From: an uncultured Lewinella sp.
Lineage (GTDB): Bacteria > Bacteroidota > Bacteroidia > Chitinophagales > Saprospiraceae
Direction of reading: 5' to 3'
NCBI GenBank assembly: GCA_937873655.1
Contig: CALMYQ010000154.1
Span: 1-64,000, forward strand
DNA length: 64,000 nucleotides
Part shown: positions 49,716-59,261 of the stretch, piece after piece
How positions within the stretch are numbered: position 1 is the first letter of the stretch
Layout of the letters: every line of letters starts with the position of its first letter
Position numbers and translations under genes: made by a program
The notes under the pieces: generated by a model
Told to the model about the DNA's origin: nothing
Databases searched by the model: none
What the model saw: the letters and a program-made list of their open reading frames with translations, nothing else

Positions 49716-52700
49716 TTAGTTTCTTCCAACCACAAGCCGGTCCGCCCAGGCGCCCAGGGCGGTTTGTACGCGGACTGCGTACACGCCCGCTAAAAGCCCG
49801 GGTAATTGAATGCGGAAATCTCCGTTTGTCCTATATGTTTCCCAGATCACTTTGCCGGTCAGGTCCAGGATGCTGATTTGCGAAACTTGCAGATCCGGCG
49901 AGGCCTCTAGCCAGGCGACGGATGAAGCCGGGTTGGGATACAGCTTCAGTTTTCCTTTCAAATCAGGGTTGCGGACGCCGGTGATGATGCCTGATTCGGT
50001 GGACAGCACGCTTACCGGTATCAATGTTTCGGCCTGGTCGATCAACCGGACTTCGGACGGGTTGAAGCTGATCAACGCCTCGTTGCCGGCATCCTCTTTG
50101 ACCTTGAAGTGCAGGTAGGCAACAGCGCCGAGTCCGGAGATGTTTTGCCCGTTCGTTCGCGTCAGCGCCACGGCAATTTTACCGGCCCCGGTCTCCCTTT
50201 GCAAGGTCAGCAGATTATTCCCCAGCCAGGAGCCTTCGAAGGTCACGTAAGCGCTGCCGGGCACCACCCATGTCGGGTCGTAGTTCAGGTTGAACGCCAG
50301 CCCGTACACATTCAGCGGGGTCTCGTTCGGCAGGCCCAGGTCGATGGAGAACACGGCGTTCTGACCGGGAACCACCTCGTTCGTCTGGACAAAAATCGAC
50401 AGGCCTTCGCGCGCATCTTCCGACCATGGCCCGCCGCCGGGCAGGAAGCTGTGCTCCAATTGCCAGTTCTGACGAATAGCTGCTGTGTCTGCAGCTGAAA
50501 CGGCGCCGTCTCCGTCCGCATCGATATAGGCAAAATTGGTCAGTGATTCCGGGGTAGCCAAAGGCCAGTAAATTCCGGTTTGTTCGGCCCATTCTATCCC
50601 TGCATTCGACCTGGAAGGCCCCGCGCTGCCGAACGCCAGACCGATGGGCAGCAGGTCGTACTGGTCGGCTACGCCGTTATCGTCCGTATCCCCCGGCCAG
50701 ACGCCGGGTTGCCCGACGCTGATCTGCCAGCTAAGACTGACGCATGATCCGTCCGGGCGGCACAATTGCCAGCAGATCAGGCCGCCGCCTTCGTCAACCC
50801 CGGTAATGGAGGCGCAAACCTCGCCGTCCAGGATCTCAACATCCAGGGTGCCTGGATCAGGGGGGCTGCAGCTGCCGGAGGAGATCGTTAACGGTTCGTC
50901 GCCCGTCAGTTCCTGGCTGCACCAGTCCAGGGTCTCTCCGCTGCCGATCAGGGAGGCCAATTGGATCTCGCATTGTTCGAGGGCCGGCGACAGGACAAAG
51001 GAGGTCATGCCCATGCACCCTCTGGAATCGGTGGCCGTAACGACGTAGGTACCCATGGAAAGGTCGGAAATCCCGGCGCCTTCTGGGGCCGTTCCATTGG
51101 ACAAGGAGAACGTGTACGGCGGAGCTCCACCGGTTGTATTGATGAGCACTATCCCATCCGCTGTATCCGGGCAAAGCGGTTTCTGGACGATATCTGCGGT
51201 CAGTTCGACCGGCGCGGGTTCGGTCAATTCAGTCAATTCGATGGTTTTTTCCGAGAAGCAACCGTTGGAAGAGGTCACGGTAACCGAAAAGGTACCGGGT
51301 TGGGTGATCTGGATGTCCTGGGTATCGGCGCCGGTATCCCAATTGTAGGTGTAGGTGCTGGTCCCGTCGCTCGTCACGGTCAGGTCAACGATCCAGGTGC
51401 CGTCTCCTGCGCATGCCGGGTCAAGGACATTGACCTGAACAAAGGGTTTGACCCTGATATCCACGTCAAATGAAGCCTGCGCCGTGCAACCGTACTCGTC
51501 GATGACCGACAACGTATAGGGGCCGTTGTAGAATCCGGAAGCCGGATAAATGACAGGCGTTGGGTTGATGGAGCCATATCCGTTCGGGCCCGACCAGACA
51601 TAGGACTGGCCGCCCGGAAGGTTGTTGTATAAGAACAGCGTATCGCCGTTGCAAACCGGGCTGTTGCTGAATTGGAGCAGGCCGAAATCCTGGTAATTCC
51701 GGACCTCCACATCGATCCGGGCGGTTTCCGTGCATCCCGAAGGATCTTCCACCGTCACGGAATAGACCGTATTTTCTGCCGGCGCTGCCGAAGGATTGGA
51801 ACAATCGGTGCAGCTTAATGCCGTCGCCGGCGACCAGGAATAGGTGCTGCCCGGCGAGCCCTGGACCTGAAACTGGAGTACATCACCCGGACAAATAGTG
51901 GTATCGGAACTGACTGCGAGGATCGGGCCGTCAAATTCGACCTCTGCTGTCAGCGTGCGGACTTCTCCCTGATGATCTGTCACGGTAAAGTGGTATTGCC
52001 CGGCTTCCAGGTTTTGGAGGTCATCGGTGGTTGCGGTGAAGCCGTTCGGCCCGGACCATTGGTAGGTGTACGGTTGTTGGCCGCCGGAGACTGCTACATC
52101 CACCGAACCGCCATCGGGCTGCGCGCAACTCGCCGACCCGATGTCGTATAGTTCGACCTTGAAACCAGACCCTTGCGTATTGGTGATCACCCTGCCTGAA
52201 AGGCCCTCCAGTTTGATGATCGCTTCATCTCCGTCAATAGCCTCCGTGAGGGTCGGGTCCTGGGCCAGCCTTACCCAGGAGGTATCGGCCGCGCCGGGCA
52301 GTACGTTGAAACACAGCTGGTACATCACGGTCCCGTCCGGAATCGTTACGCCGGCCAGGTCGGGGTCGGTCCAGGAATGGGCTATCGAACCCGGCCAGAT
52401 GAAGGGGAGGCTGTTATATCCAAAATTGGAATTGGAAAGTCCCGCCAGGTTGTACCCGCTGATGGATTGCAGCGCCAGGCTGTTGGCGTCGTATTCGATG
52501 GAATACTGGATGGCCAGCATGTTCTCGAAATTTTCGGCGGCTACCTGCACGCAGACCGTCTCACCTGGGCTGCCGTAAGCGTCGCTGAAAACAAGCGCCA
52601 GGTTCCGGTCCGGGAGGCATCCCGTGACGTTTATGCTGCCGCCGTCGATCATGATATTGGGCTCACCCGCCGGATTGAGAACGGTTGAAACGCTTGTGCC

Positions 52701-53105
52701 CGGCCAGATATTTATGGTAGCGATCCCGCATTCTTCCAGGACCTTCACCGTAAACCGGAAAACGGCTTCACCGGCGGGTACGGTAACGCCTTCCGTATCC
52801 GAGCCGGCGTACCAGTCCAGCGTGACGAGTTTGCCCGAAGGCTGATTGGTGATCGTGAAATTGGCGGAAGACAGCCCCGGAAGCTGGAACCCGTCCATCT
52901 CCTGGAGCTGCAATTTGTCGCCGGGAATGAAAAACGGAATATGCAGGCGGGTAACGTCATTGAAGTTGAACACCCGGAATTCCAGGTGAACCACGTCGCC
53001 CTGAACAGCTTCTTCGTTCCATATCCGCAACAAGGGCTGAGCCGATGCGCAGTGAACGGAGAACAGAAACGCAAGCAGTCCGGATAGTTGTATTATTCTG
53101 TACAT
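49716..53105 (-). CDS. Secreted cohesin-like/dockerin-like protein with SprB repeats and T9SS type A domain
   Basis: A 1129-residue exported protein (signal peptide to about CASAQ). Two cohesin-like domains occupy about residues 25-155 and 165-310 (VVHLEFRVFNFNDVTRLHIP; ETVCVQVAAENFENMLAIQY), then SprB-like and Ig-like units follow. A dockerin-like pair of calcium motifs comes next (DTDDNGVADQYDLL near 805 and DADGDGAVSAADT near 870), and a third cohesin-like domain at about 895-1030. The C-terminus (KLKLYPNPASSVAWL ... AGVYAVRVQT) is a T9SS type A sorting domain. The mix suggests surface assembly or self-association. It is encoded on the opposite strand to the SnoaL-like gene. Confidence 0.85.
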   Translation of the reverse strand: MYRIIQLSGLLAFLFSVHCASAQPLLRIWNEEAVQGDVVHLEFRVFNFNDVTRLHIPFFIPGDKLQLQEMDGFQLPGLSSANFTITNQPSGKLVTLDWYAGSDTEGVTVPAGEAVFRFTVKVLEECGIATINIWPGTSVSTVLNPAGEPNIMIDGGSINVTGCLPDRNLALVFSDAYGSPGETVCVQVAAENFENMLAIQYSIEYDANSLALQSISGYNLAGLSNSNFGYNSLPFIWPGSIAHSWTDPDLAGVTIPDGTVMYQLCFNVLPGAADTSWVRLAQDPTLTEAIDGDEAIIKLEGLSGRVITNTQGSGFKVELYDIGSASCAQPDGGSVDVAVSGGQQPYTYQWSGPNGFTATTDDLQNLEAGQYHFTVTDHQGEVRTLTAEVEFDGPILAVSSDTTICPGDVLQFQVQGSPGSTYSWSPATALSCTDCSNPSAAPAENTVYSVTVEDPSGCTETARIDVEVRNYQDFGLLQFSNSPVCNGDTLFLYNNLPGGQSYVWSGPNGYGSINPTPVIYPASGFYNGPYTLSVIDEYGCTAQASFDVDIRVKPFVQVNVLDPACAGDGTWIVDLTVTSDGTSTYTYNWDTGADTQDIQITQPGTFSVTVTSSNGCFSEKTIELTELTEPAPVELTADIVQKPLCPDTADGIVLINTTGGAPPYTFSLSNGTAPEGAGISDLSMGTYVVTATDSRGCMGMTSFVLSPALEQCEIQLASLIGSGETLDWCSQELTGDEPLTISSGSCSPPDPGTLDVEILDGEVCASITGVDEGGGLICWQLCRPDGSCVSLSWQISVGQPGVWPGDTDDNGVADQYDLLPIGLAFGSAGPSRSNAGIEWAEQTGIYWPLATPESLTNFAYIDADGDGAVSAADTAAIRQNWQLEHSFLPGGGPWSEDAREGLSIFVQTNEVVPGQNAVFSIDLGLPNETPLNVYGLAFNLNYDPTWVVPGSAYVTFEGSWLGNNLLTLQRETGAGKIAVALTRTNGQNISGLGAVAYLHFKVKEDAGNEALISFNPSEVRLIDQAETLIPVSVLSTESGIITGVRNPDLKGKLKLYPNPASSVAWLEASPDLQVSQISILDLTGKVIWETYRTNGDFRIQLPGLLAGVYAVRVQTALGAWADRLVVGRN

Positions 53106-53243
53106 AGGAATGGGATTTTAATTGGCAAAAATTAAAAATGGCTTTTGGGAGATTGGTCCAAAAACCTTGCCAAAAAGTAATTTTTCTTTGGCTGTCGCGG
53201 ATTTTCGCAGAAATGTATGAATGGTAAAGTTGTAGAGGAGTGC

Positions 53244-53282
53244 TTTACATGTCGGACACCTCGCAGGTGTCCGACATGTAAA
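53244..53282. repeat. Perfect 18-bp hairpin with a 3-base loop
   Basis: TTTACATGTCGGACACCT, loop CGC, then its exact reverse complement. No T-run follows on either strand, so it is more like a dispersed palindromic repeat than a terminator. It lies between two large minus-strand genes, 37 bases beyond the stop at 53319. Confidence 0.9.
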
Positions 53283-53318
53283 CTACCGGTGATTTTGAAC
53301 AATGATCAAGGCATATTC

Positions 53319-56300
53319 CTATCTCAACAACGTCACATCCCCTTTCAAAACCGTTGAAGAATTGCCCAGGCCGGGGTAGCTGACATTGATGATGTACATG
53401 TAAGCGTCGGACGGGGCGGGCTTGCCCTTGTAGTTGCCGTCCCAAACCGCGTTGTCGCCGGAGCCTTCGAAGACCAGTTCACCCCAGCGGTTGTAAACCC
53501 GCATGAGTTCGACCTTCAGGAACCCGGTACCGGCCTCGATCAGTTCGCTGTACACCCTGAATTCGTCGTTGACTTTGTCATTATTGGGGGTGAATACATT
53601 GGGAACCAGCACCTCATCAGTGATCACGTCGATCGGGAACGGGAATTCGTACTCCCGGCAATTGCCGTCGGCGCTCAGGGTGAGGAAATACGTGATATCG
53701 TCTTTGGAGGTGAAGGTCGGCGCAGGGCAATCGCTGCAGCTCAGATCGCCGGAGGGCGACCAGCTGAGGGTATAAAACGCGGTATTCGTCGGGCCGGTCA
53801 GGGTGACTTCCTGGCCTTCCAGTACGCGGATGGTGTCCGGCGCCGTAAAATTGACCTCGGGAATGACCGTGATGTTGGCCTGGTCGGAGGCGGTACAACC
53901 GGGGCCGACCGTTACGGTCACGCTATAGGTGAGATCGTTATTGGCAATTAATCTGGGATTGGGCGATGTCGGGCTGTCCAGCAGTTGATTGCCGGGCGAC
54001 CAGAGGTACGAAGCGCCCTGGATCGGGTTGACAACGCTGAGGATAAGGGTGTCCCCTTCGCAGGCTGCGATATCCACCACGTCGGCTTCTGCCGCTCCGA
54101 TGAAGAGGGATTTGGTTACTTCGTAAATGCACCCGGTTTCATCGCTCTTCAGGATGAGGACCACATCGCGCGGGCCGGTGCTGGCCACGTTGGAATAGGT
54201 GTGGGTGGCCGGGTTGGTATTGTCCTCTGTTGAGCCGTCGCCGAAATCCCAGGTCCAGGAGCTGACATTGGCCGTATCCTTGAGGGTGAAGGTAGCCGAT
54301 TCTCCGACGCAAATGGCTGTCGGGACGATGTCGAAGTCGCCGTCGGGGCCGATCAGGGTGTATTCTTCCGTGGTGGTATTGGAGCAACCGTACGGCGTCG
54401 ATACGGTTTGCGTAACGGTATAGGTGCCTTTGTCAAATGTAGCCAGCGGATTGGCGATGGTAGAGATCTGTCCGTTGCCGAAATCCCAGACGTAGAACAA
54501 GTTGAAATTGGATACGCTTTCGTCGGTGAACTGGATCTGGGCCGGTGCGCAGATCACATCCTGGCCGTCGACGCTGGAGGCAAAGGCTGCCTGCGGGTAA
54601 TCCTGGACGAAGATATTCTGGGTGGTAGTGCCTTTGCAGCCGGTGCCGATCTCTTCAAAGTTGAGCGTGGCGGTAAAGGTGCCGGCCTGGTTGTATACCG
54701 CTGAAGCGGTTTGCCCGCTGGCGGTCTGTCCGTTGCCGAGGGTCCAGTTGAACATCAGGCTCGACCCCGCATCGGTGTAGTCGGTGGCGCTGAAATCCAC
54801 CTGTTGCCCGGCACAGATCGTGTTGTCGGACGCCTGAACGATGCTGAAGGGGTTATAAATGGAAATATCCTTCTGGAACTGCCCTTTGCATCCCAGCGCG
54901 TCTTCGATGTTGAGTTGGATGGACAGCGATTCGCCGATGGCTCCTCCGAAGGTGAAGGACGGATTCTGGGCCGTGCTGGTGCCTACGCCGCCGAAGTCCC
55001 ACATCCAGGAGGTAATGGTAGTATCTGCGGTACTCAGGTCTGTGAAATTGACCGTCGTCGGGAAGCAGATGGACGTATCGCTGAGGCTGAAATTCGCCTG
55101 GATGTCGTAAATGGTCGTTTGTTTTTGCAGGGTATCCCTGCAGCCGTTGATGTCTTCAGTCACCAGCGTAAGGGTTTCCATGCCGGGGTTGGTGAAGGTG
55201 AATTTGATGGAACTGTCCTGTGTGGTAATGGGGCGGTTGGAGATCTCAAACAACCAGGTATACCCCTTCCAGCAGCAATTCTCCACATCGACGGATTGGG
55301 AAGCGTCGAGGTCGACCTCGCTGCCGATGCAGATCTTGTCGTCAATTTCGAATTTCGATTCCACTTTCCGGACAAAAACCACGGTAGAATCTACAGACGG
55401 CGCGCAACCGGTACCTGGGTTTTCCGCGGTCAGTTTCACGGTATAATCACCGGTTGCGGCATAAGTGTGCGCTATATCGGAACCGGCGCCGGTCATGCCG
55501 TCGCCGAAATCCCAGGTGATGACGGTGGCATCGTAGCTGCTGTCGCGGAACGTATAGGTGAACGGATCCGAACAATCCATTTCGTAGTACAGTTTGGCGA
55601 TCGGACCCCGGACGTTGATGAGGTCCTCCTTGGTCAGCGAGCTGAAGCAGCCGTTGTACTCTACGGTCAGGGTGACGTCCTTCGGGCCGGTTTCGGTTTG
55701 GAAAACCCAGTCCGCCTCTCCTTCCAGGTAGCAATGCGAGGACCGGCTGTCGTCCGTTTCGAAGTGCCAGGAATCGATCCTGGGGTCCATGGTGATGGTG
55801 GACAAATGGACGGTGTCGCCCCGGCAGATGTCGGATTTATCGGCCATGAAATCGGCCGCAATGGGTTCGCCCACTTCTATGGTAATGACGGCGGACGTAT
55901 CGATGCAGCCGGCAGCGTTTTCGATGATCAGGCGCACATCGTATTCACCGGGCTGGGTGAAGGTATGCCCGTGCGGGTCATCGGTGGTCAGGTCTTCCGA
56001 ATTGCCGTCGCCGTACATATAGGTATACCGGATGATGGGCTCTCTGGAAGAACTTGAGTCGCTGAAGGTGACCGCCAGCGGTGCGCAACCGTTGATCACG
56101 TCGGGCATGAAGTTGGCGTAAGCCGTGTGGATGGTGTCATACCGGGCCAGGGTATCCATGCAACCGGCCGGGGTCCGGATCACCAGCGCGGTGAAGATGA
56201 CGTCCTGTCCTTTTTCAATATAGGGATCATCGCCGGCGTCGTACGTCCAGGTAGGGTGCACGTCGAATGCTTTGGAAAAGTCGTTGAAAAACCAGATGTA

Positions 56301-57443
56301 TTCCGCGGCGTTCTCGTTGACGGGGTTAAAGGTAAAGGTTGTCGGGGTGGTACAGGTATACGCCGGATCGAGCGCAAAAGAGGCATCCGGCTTTTCGATA
56401 TATACCGAAATGGTGGTATCTGCGGAGCATGCGCCGTCCGCGGAAGTTACCTTCAGGTTGATGTCGACAAAACCAGGTTCGGTAAAAATGACAATCGGAT
56501 TGGTCTCATTAGAGGTAGAGGGATTGGCGTTGGGGCCGAAATTCCACTCGTAGAAGCCGGGGTCCGACAGGTTTTCGAACAAGGTGGTATCTTTCCAGCA
56601 GAGGGTATCCCTGATCATGAAATTGGCATGGGGCGGGCCTACTCTGACCTGGTGGGTAATGGTTTCGGGGCAACCGATGAAATCAATGGCGGTCAGGCTG
56701 ACGGTATAGGTGCCTTCAACTGCGTAGTTGACCGGCGGCGGCGTGCGGCCGATGAAGGTCTGGCCGTTGCCGAAATCCCATTCAAATACCAGCCCGCTGC
56801 CGGGGGTCTGGTTGATGAAGGACACCTGTGCCGGGGCCGAGCAGATCACTGCGGGGTTGGGCTGGGTGGTGAACGCCAGATTCGGAATGCTGGAAACCTG
56901 GATCAGGCCCGGCGTCTGGGCGATGGCGGTACAACCCTGGAGCGAGGATTCCAGTTGAAGGGAGACGGTAAAGGTCCCTCCGGTCGTATACGTGTGCGAA
57001 ATAGTATTGACGTCAACGGCGCTGCCTCCGTCGCCGAAAACCCAGGTGGTCTGGGTAATGGGCACATTGGGGTCGACGGTTGAGGCGTTTTCGAAATTGA
57101 CGGTCAGCGGCTTGCAACCGATCGTGGTATCCGTGACGTAGGAGACGACTGGTTTCGGGTAGACATTGACGGTAACGGTGCCCAATACGGGAAGGCCGTT
57201 GCCGGGGCTGAATTCAACCACATAGGCGCCGGGTGTGGTGAAAGTTGCCGTGGGATTGGACAGGATGGAATTGTTCCCGTTTTTAAAATCCCAGAAGAAG
57301 GCGTTGACGCCGGCGGGCGGGCTGAACTGAACCTGCAACGGGGCGCAACCTTCGGTAATACTGGCGGATTGGGCAGATACCTTCAGCATCAGGCCCAACA
57401 ATAAAATTGCAAGGAGAGCAGTACGTAAATGGAAGCTATTCAT
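53319..57443 (-). CDS. Secreted PKD-repeat protein with gliding-type (CHU_C) T9SS C-terminus
   Basis: A 1374-residue exported protein; I start at ATG 57443, which gives a signal peptide ending near LKVSAQ (the frame is open upstream). It is made of about a dozen PKD domains, each with a WDFGDG-type motif (TTWVFGDGGSAVDV, EWDFGNGQTFIG, TWDFGDGMTG, SWTWDFGDGSTEDNTNP). The last roughly 90 residues (VPNVFTPNNDKVNDEFRV, RVYNRWGELVFEG, WDGNYKGKPAP) are the gliding-motility-associated C-terminal domain. It is likely a surface adhesin or filament exported by T9SS. The gene is divergent from the metalloprotease-like gene. Confidence 0.9.
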   Translation of the reverse strand: MNSFHLRTALLAILLLGLMLKVSAQSASITEGCAPLQVQFSPPAGVNAFFWDFKNGNNSILSNPTATFTTPGAYVVEFSPGNGLPVLGTVTVNVYPKPVVSYVTDTTIGCKPLTVNFENASTVDPNVPITQTTWVFGDGGSAVDVNTISHTYTTGGTFTVSLQLESSLQGCTAIAQTPGLIQVSSIPNLAFTTQPNPAVICSAPAQVSFINQTPGSGLVFEWDFGNGQTFIGRTPPPVNYAVEGTYTVSLTAIDFIGCPETITHQVRVGPPHANFMIRDTLCWKDTTLFENLSDPGFYEWNFGPNANPSTSNETNPIVIFTEPGFVDINLKVTSADGACSADTTISVYIEKPDASFALDPAYTCTTPTTFTFNPVNENAAEYIWFFNDFSKAFDVHPTWTYDAGDDPYIEKGQDVIFTALVIRTPAGCMDTLARYDTIHTAYANFMPDVINGCAPLAVTFSDSSSSREPIIRYTYMYGDGNSEDLTTDDPHGHTFTQPGEYDVRLIIENAAGCIDTSAVITIEVGEPIAADFMADKSDICRGDTVHLSTITMDPRIDSWHFETDDSRSSHCYLEGEADWVFQTETGPKDVTLTVEYNGCFSSLTKEDLINVRGPIAKLYYEMDCSDPFTYTFRDSSYDATVITWDFGDGMTGAGSDIAHTYAATGDYTVKLTAENPGTGCAPSVDSTVVFVRKVESKFEIDDKICIGSEVDLDASQSVDVENCCWKGYTWLFEISNRPITTQDSSIKFTFTNPGMETLTLVTEDINGCRDTLQKQTTIYDIQANFSLSDTSICFPTTVNFTDLSTADTTITSWMWDFGGVGTSTAQNPSFTFGGAIGESLSIQLNIEDALGCKGQFQKDISIYNPFSIVQASDNTICAGQQVDFSATDYTDAGSSLMFNWTLGNGQTASGQTASAVYNQAGTFTATLNFEEIGTGCKGTTTQNIFVQDYPQAAFASSVDGQDVICAPAQIQFTDESVSNFNLFYVWDFGNGQISTIANPLATFDKGTYTVTQTVSTPYGCSNTTTEEYTLIGPDGDFDIVPTAICVGESATFTLKDTANVSSWTWDFGDGSTEDNTNPATHTYSNVASTGPRDVVLILKSDETGCIYEVTKSLFIGAAEADVVDIAACEGDTLILSVVNPIQGASYLWSPGNQLLDSPTSPNPRLIANNDLTYSVTVTVGPGCTASDQANITVIPEVNFTAPDTIRVLEGQEVTLTGPTNTAFYTLSWSPSGDLSCSDCPAPTFTSKDDITYFLTLSADGNCREYEFPFPIDVITDEVLVPNVFTPNNDKVNDEFRVYSELIEAGTGFLKVELMRVYNRWGELVFEGSGDNAVWDGNYKGKPAPSDAYMYIINVSYPGLGNSSTVLKGDVTLLR

Positions 57444-57544
57444 CGATAAGGGATTACGTGGTATAGTTATCATGCTTTGGCCCTTTGTCAGGGATAAAAT
57501 GCCGATTTGTCGGATAAATTTCCGCAATAAAGCTAGTGAACACA

Positions 57545-57575
57545 TTGCAAAGAAAAGGTAAAAAGACTAAGTTTG
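57545..57575 (+). promoter_or_regulatory. Promoter of the metalloprotease-like gene
   Basis: TTG (57545-57547), 20-base spacer, TAAGTTTG (57568-57575). It supports the ATG at 57615 as the start. Confidence 0.5.
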
Positions 57576-57614
57576 CAAACTAGAATATGTAATCCCAACG
57601 CTAAACAATCAATT

Positions 57615-58421
57615 ATGAAGATTTATTTCGGAATCCTTTTCGCGCTCCTGTTTGCCTTGCCTTTTGCCTCTGCACAGAAGCTCTATACCCGTCAGGCTTC
57701 GCTGCCTTGCATTGACAAGGTCTTCCAGATCACGGCTCATGTCACCAGGGACAGCCTCGGCGACTTTGGCGTTACCGAACAGGATATCCGCAACGGTATA
57801 GATACCCTGAACAAATACTTTTCTCCGATCTGCATCTCCTTTAATCTTTGCGAGATCAATTATATCGATAACTTCCAGTATAACAGTCCCGCCAATGAGA
57901 ACGAGTGGGCGGAAATGAAGGTCAAATACGTCCGGGAAAACAGGATCAACATATTCTTTGTCGCCGGCCTTTCCTGGATGCCTTACGACTGCGGACTGGG
58001 TGATTTCGAAGGCCTGCTTACACCTGCTGAACGCCCGGCCATTATGGTCTTCAACGGGTGTTTGCTGAGCGGCGCTAAAGCCTTGCCCCACCATGTCGGG
58101 CACTTTTTCGGCCTGAACGATACCAACCTGGAAGAAGGCGCCGAGCTGGTGGACGGAACGAACTGCACCACCAACGGCGACCTGATCTGCGATACCCCGG
58201 CCGACCCCTATGTAGTGGGGGAGAATATCAGCAATTACGTCGATGTGCAAATGGGATGCCGCTTCATTTACGGCGGAACCGATGCCAACGGCGAATCCTA
58301 CCTGACCGACGTCGGCAACATTATGTCTTACTATCCCGAGGAATGCAAGTGCGGGTTCAGTTACGAACAATACCAGTTGATGGCGGAAAACTACCGAAAG
58401 GCGGATCCGAAGCATTGGTAA
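57615..58421 (+). CDS. Secreted pappalysin/M43-like metalloprotease homologue with an altered active site
   Basis: A 268-residue exported protein (signal peptide to about ASAQ). It has the layout of a small M43-like metzincin, including the region before the helix (GCLLSGAKALP) and a Met-turn NIMSYYPEECKCGFS. The zinc motif, which should be HExxHxxGxxH/D, reads HHVGHFFGLND (residues 159-169): the general-base Glu is His160, while the two helix histidines and an acidic third position remain. The protein may bind metal but should not hydrolyse peptides in the usual way. The intact homologue at 61586-62899 has HETGHIYGLSH. Confidence 0.8.
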   Translation: MKIYFGILFALLFALPFASAQKLYTRQASLPCIDKVFQITAHVTRDSLGDFGVTEQDIRNGIDTLNKYFSPICISFNLCEINYIDNFQYNSPANENEWAEMKVKYVRENRINIFFVAGLSWMPYDCGLGDFEGLLTPAERPAIMVFNGCLLSGAKALPHHVGHFFGLNDTNLEEGAELVDGTNCTTNGDLICDTPADPYVVGENISNYVDVQMGCRFIYGGTDANGESYLTDVGNIMSYYPEECKCGFSYEQYQLMAENYRKADPKHW

Positions 58422-58457
58422 GCGCTTCTTGCCAATCCGGCGGGACAAGCAAATTTT

Positions 58458-59261
58458 TTATCCGGTTACGTATCCGATGCCGATGACTTCGGTCGGCGTT
58501 GCGCTGCCGCCTTCAGGCTCCAGGCTGATGGCGAAGGCTACCGGCGCATCGGTGATGTACGGGGCGCTGATCAGGGTTCGCGGCATGCCGGGCATATTGA
58601 AGGGATCCATGCTTTTGGGCGCCGGGTCGTCCTTGACGATGGCCCAAAGCTGGTATTGTTTGCCCGGCGGCGGCGGCGGCAGCGCCATGATGTCGAGGTA
58701 ATTGTCCTTCCTGACCTTATTCCAGTAAACGGCAGCGATGACCTGGCATTTGCCGTCTTTGTCGGTGGTGATGTACACCGGCAGGTTGTTCGGATCGTGG
58801 ATGATATCCAGTTGCCGGTTCAGCGCGGCAATAGAATCCAGGTGGACGGCCTGTTCGGATTCCAGGGCCAGAATGCGGGATTGTTGTTCGCCTGAACGGC
58901 GGTTTTGCATGAAATAGAAAAAGGCCAGCACCAGCGTGGATGCGGAAAGGAGTAAAACGACCAGCGGCAGGTAAGCAACCGGTTTGGCGGCCGGGGGCTG
59001 ATTGGCGGGAACGGGTTGTTGTATGCGTTCCAGGACCTTGTTCAGCGTTCCGGGAGATGGCGGAGTGGACCGGCTGAGGGCAAAGGCCTCCATAGCGGTC
59101 TCGATGGCATCCAGTTCCTGCCGGATCTCGGGATATTGTTCCGCATACCTTTCTACTTCCCGGCGATCCTTCTCGCTGAGGTCCCCCAGAACGTATTGTT
59201 CCAGGATGCCGGATGATATGTACTTAGCTACGTCCAATTCTACTCTGGTTTTACCTGCCAA
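58458..59261 (-). CDS. Anti-sigma factor (RskA-like)
   Basis: A 267-residue single-pass membrane protein. The N-terminal cytoplasmic part (about 15-80, ISSGILEQYVLGDLSEKDRREVERYAEQYPEIR) is the anti-sigma domain without a zinc HxxxCxxC motif. A helix at about 95-118 crosses the membrane, and the C-terminal RskA domain follows (CQVIAAVYWNKVRKDNYLDIMALPPPP, YQLWAIVKD). It should hold the upstream SigK-like sigma factor inactive. Its start overlaps the sigma gene's end by 11 bases. Confidence 0.9.
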   Translation of the reverse strand: MAGKTRVELDVAKYISSGILEQYVLGDLSEKDRREVERYAEQYPEIRQELDAIETAMEAFALSRSTPPSPGTLNKVLERIQQPVPANQPPAAKPVAYLPLVVLLLSASTLVLAFFYFMQNRRSGEQQSRILALESEQAVHLDSIAALNRQLDIIHDPNNLPVYITTDKDGKCQVIAAVYWNKVRKDNYLDIMALPPPPPGKQYQLWAIVKDDPAPKSMDPFNMPGMPRTLISAPYITDAPVAFAISLEPEGGSATPTEVIGIGYVTG

